Shown here piece after piece: positions 1 through 6,633 of a DNA stretch of 64,000 nt. Within the stretch, counting starts at the first letter, position 1. Each line of letters opens with the position of its first letter. The position numbers and the translations under genes are program-made. Below the pieces are notes generated by a model, which ran no database searches, was not told the DNA's origin, and saw only the letters and a list, made by a program, of their open reading frames with translations. Origin of the DNA: Cypionkella psychrotolerans (GTDB lineage Bacteria; Pseudomonadota; Alphaproteobacteria; Rhodobacterales; Rhodobacteraceae); NCBI RefSeq assembly GCF_001294535.1, contig NZ_LGIC01000069.1, positions 58,177-122,176 of the forward strand, given 5' to 3'.

Positions 1-670
1 TGGTCACGGCAACCTCACGGGCATCGGGCGGGGTGGCAACGGCTAGACGCACAGTCAACGCCACGACCAGCGCCGCGATCAGCGCCAGACCGCCCGTTGC
101 GACCAGCGGCACCGCCAAAGCACCCGCCGCACCTCCAAGCCCGCCCAATCCACGTGTCAGTGCCACGCCCAGCGTCGGCCCCAACAGAAACCCGGAAATC
201 CCCGCCAGCGAAACAAAGGTCAACCGACGGCCCAGTTCCGCCTTGGTCGCCGACACGTCCGTGACCGCCGCAAGGGCAACCGGGGTGACCGCGGCGGCGA
301 ATAGCCCGCTCAACGCCCGCTCCACATAGACTGCGGTCAACGTTTCGAACACTGCGAATGCCAACATAGTCGCGGCAAAACCGACAAGCCCGATCAGTAG
401 GACAGGCCGCCGCCCCCACTGATCCGACAGCCGCCCCCAGAACGGTGCACATAGAAACAACGCGAACATATAAAGCGCCGTCAACAGCCCGGTAGCGCGC
501 GACACATGCTCCGCCGTGCTGGCCTCGCCCAGCAGGCGTTCGATCAGGTCGGGCAGCTGCGGCAGCAATATCCCGAAACCGACGGAAATGGTGAACACCG
601 CCAGCATCAGGGCGGCAAGCATTGATGTCCGAGGTCTGGCTTTGACAAGATCACGTGGGGTATCTGTCAT
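1..670 (-). CDS. MFS drug/solute exporter, N-terminal part (cut by window edge)
   Basis: Reading from the ATG at 670 toward the window start gives about 223 residues with no stop, so the 3' part lies outside the window. The protein is strongly hydrophobic with about six membrane segments. Near residues 78-90 it carries the MFS motif A (GRLSDQWGRRP) between the second and third helices, typical of 12-14 TM proton-coupled exporters of the Bmr/Tet type. The substrate cannot be told. The downstream-facing neighbour is a DUF302 gene on the same strand. Start chosen because the N-terminus (MTDTPRDL) precedes the first helix in the usual way. Confidence 0.8.
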   Translation of the reverse strand, partial: MTDTPRDLVKARPRTSMLAALMLAVFTISVGFGILLPQLPDLIERLLGEASTAEHVSRATGLLTALYMFALFLCAPFWGRLSDQWGRRPVLLIGLVGFAATMLAFAVFETLTAVYVERALSGLFAAAVTPVALAAVTDVSATKAELGRRLTFVSLAGISGFLLGPTLGVALTRGLGGLGGAAGALAVPLVATGGLALIAALVVALTVRLAVATPPDAREVAVT

Positions 671-680
671 ACGGCGCGGC

Positions 681-1067
681 TCAGATCGCTGCAACTGCGC
701 CAGCCAGCAGATCACGCACCTGACCGGCCACCGCATGTAGCGCCGGATTGTCGATGGCCGCCATCGAGGCCGTGGGATTTATGGCGCTGACCTCAACCCC
801 GCCGTCAACCGCCCGGAGGATCACGTTGCAGGGCAGCATTGCGCCCACGCGCGGCTCCAGCGCGATGGCTTCCAGTGCCATCTTCGGGTTGCAGGCCCCT
901 AGAATGCGGTAGGCTGGCATATCCACGTCCAGCTTCCTCTTCATCGTTGCCTTGACGTCGAACTCTGTCAGCACGCCAAAGCCGTTATGAGCCAGCGCGG
1001 CACGGGTTCTGGCGTCGACCACGTCAAATTCCGCACCTGTGATCAGCCGGTTGATCGTATAGTCCAT
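681..1067 (-). CDS. DUF302 domain protein
   Basis: This 128-residue protein matches the DUF302 pattern: an N-terminal strand, the GFGVLTEFDVK segment, the YRILGACNP segment and a central MLPCNVILR strand. DUF302 proteins are small alpha/beta proteins of unknown biochemical role, often found near metal, sulfur or stress genes. An AAGGA ribosome site lies just before the ATG. It sits between a small membrane protein gene and the MFS exporter on the same strand and may be co-transcribed with both. The two cysteines and the ACNP/LPCN motifs are conserved family features from memory. Cytoplasmic, no signal peptide. Confidence 0.8.
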   Translation of the reverse strand: MDYTINRLITGAEFDVVDARTRAALAHNGFGVLTEFDVKATMKRKLDVDMPAYRILGACNPKMALEAIALEPRVGAMLPCNVILRAVDGGVEVSAINPTASMAAIDNPALHAVAGQVRDLLAGAVAAI

Positions 1068-1082
1068 CGGGTTTCCTTTAAG

Positions 1083-1202
1083 CTATTTGCGCAAGTATTT
1101 GACCAGCGCCGCAATCGCGAGGCCGACCAGCACGAGGGTGACGATCATCCAGAGCCAGCCGAAGCCCATTCCAAATCCCATACCATAGCCGTTCATCTTC
1201 AT
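1083..1202 (-). CDS. Small single-pass membrane protein (39 aa)
   Basis: A short reading frame from the ATG at 1202 to the TAG at 1083 encodes 39 residues: a Gly/Met/Phe-rich start (MNGYGMGFGMGFGW), one clear membrane helix, and a basic tail ending KYLRK. A strong AGGAGG ribosome site sits five bases upstream, which supports translation. Small Gly-Met-rich membrane peptides like this occur near heavy-metal and EF-hand genes in Rhodobacteraceae. The function is unknown. It lies between the EF-hand gene and the DUF302 gene, all on the minus strand. Confidence 0.65.
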   Translation of the reverse strand: MKMNGYGMGFGMGFGWLWMIVTLVLVGLAIAALVKYLRK

Positions 1203-1224
1203 GGCCTCCTGATCTGTGTTGGGA

Positions 1225-1266
1225 TTTCTCCCGCTAACGGAAACTTCGCCCAGTTAGCGGGAGAAA
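1225..1266. repeat. Perfect 14-bp stem-loop between the EF-hand pseudogene and the 39-aa gene
   Basis: Positions 1225-1238 and 1253-1266 are exact inverted copies around a 14-nt loop. The stem is flanked by an A-run on the plus side (T-run before the stem on the minus strand), so it does not look like a classic Rho-independent terminator for the minus-strand genes. It may stabilise the mRNA 5' end of the 39-aa gene or mark an intercistronic processing site. Confidence 0.7.
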
Positions 1267-1275
1267 AAAGCCGCG

Positions 1276-1737
1276 TCAGTCGTTGTCCATCATGCCTTTA
1301 CCCATGCCCTGCATGCCGCCTTGCTGTCCGCCCATGTGGCTTTGCATCATTTCTGCCATGGCGGACATTTCAGCCTCCGTCACCTGCGCATCTCCATCGG
1401 CGTCGTGCATCTGGAAGGCACGCACGGTCATCGGTCGAGTGTGGGCCGCATGCATCACCGCGAATTCCTCCAGCTACAAAGTACCGTTGGCGTCGGTGTC
1501 GTAGGTCTTGAGTTCAGCCTGAATCCCGGCTGTCATTTCCTCGGGACTGAGCGTGCCGTCTTTGTTGGTATCGAACGTGACCATGGCATAGCTCTGGCCG
1601 CCAGCCATCATTCCCATGCCTCCGTCCATCATACCGTCATGTTGCATATGGCCCTGCTGGGCGACGACCGGTACGGCGACAGCGGCTACGCCAAGGGCGG
1701 CAACGGTAGCGAGGGCGAATTTTGTCGAACGTTTCAT
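1276..1737 (-). pseudogene. EF-hand calcium-binding protein with an internal stop codon
   Basis: One frame from the ATG at 1737 to the end at 1276 would encode 153 residues: a signal peptide ending VPVVAQQ, a Met/Gly/His-rich linker, and EF-hand loops starting DTNKDGTL, DTDANGTL and DADGDAQV. A TAG at 1474-1476 falls exactly at loop position 9 of the second EF-hand, followed in the same frame by LEEF, the expected end of that loop. So translation yields an 87-residue N-terminal piece unless the stop is read through. The rest of the frame is intact with family-like sequence, so the nonsense mutation looks recent. Periplasmic calcium sensor or buffer by family. Divergent from the response regulator. 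Confidence 0.8.
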
Positions 1738-1921
1738 TCTGTCTCTCCTGGATCAGATTGCGATGGGTCCAATCTGAGAGCGAGGTGTCCCACAGGTTTG
1801 TCAGGGCGACGCCAGTTTTGTATCAATCTGTCGCAAGCAAGGGCGTTGAGAGAGATTTGCGACAAACTTCTGTCCGCAGACCCAACAGGTTCGGCTAGGG
1901 TCGAAATCAGGAGACAATGAT

Positions 1922-2707
1922 ATGACCCAGCCGCCGCATATCCTGATCGTCGATGACCATCGCGATATCCGCGATGCGCTTGTGAAGTATCTGGAAAAGA
2001 ACGGCATGCGCGCGACCTCTGCCGCCGATGCCGTGGCCATGGATGCGGCGATGAAGGTGGGTCAATTCGATCTGATCGTGCTGGATGTGATGATGCCAGG
2101 CGAAGATGGCCTGTCGGTTTGCCGACGTCTGCGCGCGCAGGGGGCCATTCCGATCTTGATGCTGACAGCCCTGGGTGATGAAACTGACCGTATCGTGGGT
2201 TTGGAGGTTGGTGCGGACGACTATCTTCCGAAACCCTTCAATCCGCGTGAGTTGCTGGCTCGGATCAAAGCTATCTTGCGAAGGTCCGACCGGGCGGAAG
2301 TCGTTGGTCGCAGCCTTGCCGGGCACAGATTGGCCTTCGACCGATGGGTGCTTGATACCGACCGCCGGACCCTGACCGACGACGATGGCATCGAGGTCGC
2401 ACTGACAACCGCAGAATTCCGTCTGCTGACGGTGTTTCTGGAACGGCCGCGCTTCGTGCTCAGCCGCGAACAACTGCTTGATCTTAGATCGGGTCGCGCC
2501 GCACAGGTGTTCGACCGCACCATAGACAACCAGATCAGCCGCTTGCGCCGCAAGATCGAGGCTGATCCGGCCAAGCCTGCGCTGATCGCAACCGTCTGGG
2601 GTGGAGGCTACAGCCTTGCCGCAGATGTCAGTTGTCGCGTTGCCCTTAAATCTGGCACTTGGCGCGTTGGTCGGGAGTGGACAAAACATGGGTGTCGTCG
2701 TCGGTGA
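1922..2707 (+). CDS. OmpR/PhoB-type response regulator, C-terminal tail replaced by mobile DNA
   Basis: A receiver domain (residues about 6-118, with the acidic pair DD near 11-12, phospho-acceptor Asp in VLDVMMPGEDG, LTAL and the YLPKPF lysine) is followed by a winged-helix Trans_reg_C domain ending TVWGGGYSLAADV. The family normally stops a few residues later. Here the frame crosses at 2633 into a transposon end and then an insertion sequence, adding about 24 foreign residues ending in RRR. All functional parts are present, so it may still work. A partner histidine kinase normally follows such genes but none is present. AGGAG lies eight bases before the ATG. Confidence 0.85.
   Translation: MTQPPHILIVDDHRDIRDALVKYLEKNGMRATSAADAVAMDAAMKVGQFDLIVLDVMMPGEDGLSVCRRLRAQGAIPILMLTALGDETDRIVGLEVGADDYLPKPFNPRELLARIKAILRRSDRAEVVGRSLAGHRLAFDRWVLDTDRRTLTDDDGIEVALTTAEFRLLTVFLERPRFVLSREQLLDLRSGRAAQVFDRTIDNQISRLRRKIEADPAKPALIATVWGGGYSLAADVSCRVALKSGTWRVGREWTKHGCRRR
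2633..2654 (+). other. Solo Tni-type transposon end
   Basis: The sequence TGTCGCGTTGCCCTTAAATC begins at 2633, inside the last codons of the response regulator. The same end, inverted, occurs at 55994-56015 (one base different over 22) and a closely related one at 55764. TGTCG starts are typical of transposons moved by TniA/TnsB-like transposases. Only a short piece remains here before the adjacent ISKra4-like element, so this is a relic. No matching target duplication was seen. Confidence 0.55.
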
Positions 2708-4131
2708 TCTGGCCTGTGCTAAGGTAAGCTCTTTACGAGGGGGGCTGCCATGGACGTTCGGATTGCGATCGAAACGACCTTCGACAACGGGGAGAAGCGT
2801 ACACATCAGCTTGATAGCATATCTCGACCCTACCGGGTCACCTGCCCAGACGGGATCGGGCTGCGCCTCGAGGATGGGAAGAAGATCGCCGAACAGTTCC
2901 AAAGGGTAATCCTTTACGACCAAGTCGAGGAGATCACTCGAGAGAGCCGCGTATGCCCTGATTGCGCCTCGGTTCGTGCCATTCATGACTATCGCACGCG
3001 CGTTCTCGACACGACCTTCGGGCGGGTTCGGGTCGAAGCCGCGCGCTTGCGCCGCTGTTCCTGTGATGTGAAGTCAGCGGCGATGCCCGGCGGACCTATT
3101 TCTCCGCTGGCCTATTTCTTTCCAGACCGGGCTACCCCGGAGCTGCAGCGGTTCCATGCGGAGCTCGGGTCCCGGCATTCCTTTCGCGAAGCCGCGCGGC
3201 TGATGAAGAGCTTCTTGCCCTGCCACCCGCCCCATCACGCCACAGTGCGCGCCCGGTTGGGTCGGATCGCCGAGCGGCTCGAGTGTAGTCGCAGGGCTTC
3301 AAGCAGTCCCGCTGAGGTGACGCCCAAAGGTGGTTTGACGGTTTTCCTAGACGGTGCACATATCCGCTGTCGCCCGGAATATCAGCAGCGACATCTGGAT
3401 CTTGTGGTCGGTAAGATTGAAAGCCGAAATATATGTCGACGATTTGGCATGGTCGTCAATGCGACAGCGTCGCCACGCCGCCGCATGCGCGAGGAGCTTT
3501 CGGCCTTTGAATGGAAGCCAGGCCGTCTTTTGACGGTCATTTCGGACGGCGAGGCAGCTCTCCCGAACCTCATCCGAAATGCCACCAACGGCGACGGCCC
3601 GGTGAAGCATATCCTCGACTGGTGGCACTTCTCTATGCGTGTGCAGCATGTCGAGGCAGCCGTTCAAGGGCTCGTCCAGACACAACGTTTTGCCGGCAAT
3701 CCAGTGCTGTTCCAGCGCCCCGCGAAAAGCCTACGCTGGTGGTTGTGGCACGGCAGAGCACGCGTCGCGGAAACCTACCTGAAGGGGCTCATGCACGATT
3801 GCGCCAGCTTTGCGGAAGAACCTCAGGCTGTCCGCGCGGCTGCCGCGCGCGTGCAGGCACGCTGCGAGACCCTGTACACCTATCTTGCGAACAATATGGA
3901 ATCCCTTGTGGACTATGGCCGCCGCTATCGGAGTGGGCTGCCGATCTCATCATCTCGTGCTGAGAGTTCGGTCGATGACATTGCCAATGCCCGGATGGGA
4001 AAGCGCAGAAGGATGAGGTGGTCACTAAAAGGGGCTCACCGAGTTGCCGTCACACGGGCCGCCGTCCTCGACGGTCGCCTGACGGTCACAAACAGCAAAC
4101 GCGCGGCATGACCCCCATGTTATGTCCACTC
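2673..4131 (+). mobile_element. ISKra4-like insertion sequence
   Basis: About 1.46 kb bounded by imperfect inverted repeats: GGGAGTGGACAAAACATGGG at 2673-2692 and, on the other strand, GGGAGTGGACATAACATGGG ending near 4131. It contains one transposase gene that almost fills it. No clear target duplication was found, and the left flank is a relic transposon end, so the element seems to have landed in, or recombined with, older mobile DNA at the 3' end of the response regulator. Exact outer limits could be a few bases wider. Confidence 0.65.
2750..4111 (+). CDS. ISKra4-family-like DDE transposase
   Basis: A 453-residue protein with an N-terminal cysteine pair (CPDCAS) and a DDE-type core: FLDGAHIR (first Asp), VISDGEAAL (second Asp) and SSRAESSVDD near the C-terminus (Glu). 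The segment ILDWWHFSMRVQHV matches the ILDWFH-type signature of ISKra4 transposases as I recall them. The basic tail ends in KRAA. Length fits the family (about 400-500 residues). The gene looks intact, so the element may be active. The family name is from memory of signature motifs; the DDE transposase call itself is firmer. Confidence 0.75.
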   Translation: MDVRIAIETTFDNGEKRTHQLDSISRPYRVTCPDGIGLRLEDGKKIAEQFQRVILYDQVEEITRESRVCPDCASVRAIHDYRTRVLDTTFGRVRVEAARLRRCSCDVKSAAMPGGPISPLAYFFPDRATPELQRFHAELGSRHSFREAARLMKSFLPCHPPHHATVRARLGRIAERLECSRRASSSPAEVTPKGGLTVFLDGAHIRCRPEYQQRHLDLVVGKIESRNICRRFGMVVNATASPRRRMREELSAFEWKPGRLLTVISDGEAALPNLIRNATNGDGPVKHILDWWHFSMRVQHVEAAVQGLVQTQRFAGNPVLFQRPAKSLRWWLWHGRARVAETYLKGLMHDCASFAEEPQAVRAAAARVQARCETLYTYLANNMESLVDYGRRYRSGLPISSSRAESSVDDIANARMGKRRRMRWSLKGAHRVAVTRAAVLDGRLTVTNSKRAA

Positions 4132-4305
4132 CCCTTTCGAGGTGTCCCAGATCAAAAACACGTTCTGGGGAACCCGCGAAGCAAGGTGTTTATGCCCGGG
4201 TCGGCCGGGGTATTAACTCGTTGGGCCATCATTTTCCTCTGCCCAGCAGGCGCGACCCGTCGGCAATCCTATACACTGGGCCTTATGCAGGTCAGACTGC
4301 TTTAC

Positions 4306-5052
4306 ATGACCGAATTCGATGACCTTACTGTCGCCTCCTATAATGTCCACAAGGGCGTGGGCACTGACCGACGACGTAATCCCGGCAGGATTGCTGCGGT
4401 GATTGCTGAAATCGGGGCTGATATTCTGGCCTTGCAAGAGGTCGACATGCGGTTTGGCAATCGTGAGGGTTTGCTTGATCTGGAGGCTCTGCGCCGCGAT
4501 CTGGGCCTGATCGCCGTGCCGGTGGCCACTGTCCGCGAAGCGCATGGCTTTCACGGCAATTTGTTGCTGGTGCGCAACGGGCTGGTGCAACAGGTCCATC
4601 ATCTGATCCTGCCGGGGCTGGAGCCGCGCGGCGCACTAATCAACGATCTGCAGATCGCAGGCCAATCTTTGCGGGTCGTGTCCACGCATCTTGGGCTGCT
4701 GCCCGCGTCGCGCAGGCTGCAGGCCCGCGCCATTCTGGACAAGCTAAGCACGCTTGACGCCCGGCCCATCCTGCTGATGGGTGATCTGAACGAATGGCGC
4801 CACGATGCCCGGTCACCATTGAAGGCCTTGAATGCACATTTCACCAAACCACCAAAACTGCGGAGCTTCCCAGCGCGCTATCCGTTGTTTGCGCTGGACC
4901 GGATGATGACCAATGCGCAGGCCGAACTGCATGGCCTTGACGTCCATGACACGCCTTTAGCGCGGCGCGCGTCAGACCATCTGCCGATCAAGGCGCAGTT
5001 GCGGCTGATCGGTTTGCAATCGGGTTTGGACCCGTTGGTGGATGAGACATGA
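4306..5052 (+). CDS. Endonuclease/exonuclease/phosphatase (EEP) family protein
   Basis: A 248-residue EEP-fold hydrolase. Visible motifs are ASYNVHKGVG at the start, ALQEVD (metal-binding Glu), STHLGL, MGDLNEW (Asp/Asn pair) and ASDHLPI (catalytic Asp-His) near the C-terminus. Such metal-dependent enzymes cleave phosphodiester bonds. This small cytosolic subtype is routinely found beside a phospholipase D/cardiolipin-synthase gene, as here, and probably acts in lipid or phosphate-ester metabolism. An in-frame upstream ATG at 4285 is possible, but homology begins at MTEFDDLTVAS. The stop overlaps the next gene's start (ATGA), showing translational coupling. Confidence 0.8.
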   Translation: MTEFDDLTVASYNVHKGVGTDRRRNPGRIAAVIAEIGADILALQEVDMRFGNREGLLDLEALRRDLGLIAVPVATVREAHGFHGNLLLVRNGLVQQVHHLILPGLEPRGALINDLQIAGQSLRVVSTHLGLLPASRRLQARAILDKLSTLDARPILLMGDLNEWRHDARSPLKALNAHFTKPPKLRSFPARYPLFALDRMMTNAQAELHGLDVHDTPLARRASDHLPIKAQLRLIGLQSGLDPLVDET

Positions 5053-6599
5053 TCCACTGGAGCCTTGGCTTGCTGATCTGGATGTTTTTGGTAACGGCGG
5101 TTGTGGCCGTAGCCTCGATCTTGACATTCCGGTCGTGGCGGCGCTTTGCCAAAACGGCGCGCGGCAAGCCGGGCAAATCGCTGCTACGGACCGGGCCGGA
5201 TACGCCGCTGGACGCGCTTTTCAACCCTCTTGAAGCGTTGCGTCCCGGGCAAAACGGATTGCTTGGCCTGTTCGATCCGCGTGAAGCTTTCGCCGCCCGT
5301 ACCTTTTCGGCGCAACAGGCCGGGCGCAGTCTTGACCTGATCTACTATATCTGGCGCACCGATATGACCGGCTGGCTGCTCGTTGCCGATCTGCTGGCGG
5401 CGGCGGATCGCGGGGTGCGTGTCCGGCTCTTGCTGGATGATGTCAATGTGCAGGGATTTGATCCCGCTTTTCTTGCGCTGAACCAGCACCCGCAGATTGA
5501 GGTGCGCCTATTCAATCCGACCCGCAACCGGGGCCACGCGCTGCGGCGCGGGTTGGAGATGTTGCTGGGTCTGGCGCGGTTCAACCGCAGGATGCATTGC
5601 AAGGCCTGGATCGCCGACGGGCGGCTGGCCATCGTTGGTGGTCGCAACATCGGGGACACCTATTTCGGGGCGGTGGGTCAGGGCGGGCGAAACTCGATCG
5701 ACGCGGACCTGATGGTGGTGGGACCAGCGGTCGCCGAACTCGAAACCCATTTCGATCTCCTTTGGAACCATGGCCTTGTGCTACCCATTCTGGCGCTGTG
5801 GCCTAAGTTCAGGATCAATATGACGCGCTTTCGCAGCAGGCTTGCACGGCGCCTGGCCGCGCCGCGCCCCCTGGATTTCCGCACGCAGGTTCTGGATGCA
5901 CCGGACTCCAACACTGTGCTGAGCACGGGTTTGCGCTGGACCGATACGGTGCGCATCCTGCACGATCCGGTCAGCAAGGCTTACGGCCTGCGCGACGCAC
6001 CGTGGATGTCCGAAACAGTAGCCGCCGTTCTGGCCGAGGCCCGTCAGGAGGTGCGCCTTGTAACACCATATTTCGTGCCAGGCAGTACCGGGATGCTGCC
6101 CTTGCTGGCACTGGCAGCCCGGGGGGTGCGCGTCAGCCTGCTGACCAACGGATTGTCCTCGACCGATATGATTTTGGTCCATGGAGCCTACCGCCGCTAT
6201 CGCTGGCCGTTGCTGGCAGCCGGAGTGCAGATCCACGAATTCGCGCCACCCGCAGACCTAAACCGGGGCCGCGATGTGCTGCATGCCAAGATTTTTCTGA
6301 TAGACGGGCGGCGGGCGATCATCGGTTCGCTGAACCTTGACTTGCGATCCGCCAATATGAATACGGAAATGGGGGTCCTGTTCGAAGAGCCCGAAATCAT
6401 CGCCGAGCTGACCAGGATTATTGACCTCAGCTCCACGCCCGAGCGCGCCTATGCGCTGTCCATTCAGGGCCGTGCGCTGCGCTTTGCCGTAAGCCGACCG
6501 GGCCTCCCCGCGCAGATGGGGTTCGAGCCAGAGGTCCCCCCCCTGCGTCGTGTCATTTCCTGGGTGTTTGGCCGATTGCCTATCCATTCCTATCTGTAG
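5049..6599 (+). CDS. Phospholipase D / cardiolipin synthase-like membrane protein
   Basis: A 516-residue protein with one N-terminal membrane helix (residues about 8-27) and two PLD catalytic HKD motifs: MHCKAWIADGRLAIVGG (about 181-197) and LHAKIFLIDGRRAIIGS (about 413-429). Two HKD motifs form one active site that transfers or hydrolyses phosphatidyl groups. Family members make cardiolipin from phosphatidylglycerol or phosphatidylethanolamine or remodel lipids. The start codon overlaps the stop of the EEP gene, so both form one operon. Substrate uncertain: bacterial ClsC-like enzymes and generic PLD proteins look alike here. Confidence 0.85.
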   Translation: MIHWSLGLLIWMFLVTAVVAVASILTFRSWRRFAKTARGKPGKSLLRTGPDTPLDALFNPLEALRPGQNGLLGLFDPREAFAARTFSAQQAGRSLDLIYYIWRTDMTGWLLVADLLAAADRGVRVRLLLDDVNVQGFDPAFLALNQHPQIEVRLFNPTRNRGHALRRGLEMLLGLARFNRRMHCKAWIADGRLAIVGGRNIGDTYFGAVGQGGRNSIDADLMVVGPAVAELETHFDLLWNHGLVLPILALWPKFRINMTRFRSRLARRLAAPRPLDFRTQVLDAPDSNTVLSTGLRWTDTVRILHDPVSKAYGLRDAPWMSETVAAVLAEARQEVRLVTPYFVPGSTGMLPLLALAARGVRVSLLTNGLSSTDMILVHGAYRRYRWPLLAAGVQIHEFAPPADLNRGRDVLHAKIFLIDGRRAIIGSLNLDLRSANMNTEMGVLFEEPEIIAELTRIIDLSSTPERAYALSIQGRALRFAVSRPGLPAQMGFEPEVPPLRRVISWVFGRLPIHSYL

Positions 6600-6633
6600 G
6601 GTTGTGCCCCGATGCAGCCGCGATGTTGATACA

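Noticed and set aside
1225..1266. Rho-independent terminator for the minus-strand genes.
   Set aside because: The stem is followed by A-rich, not T-rich, sequence on the transcript side, so it is listed only as a hairpin.
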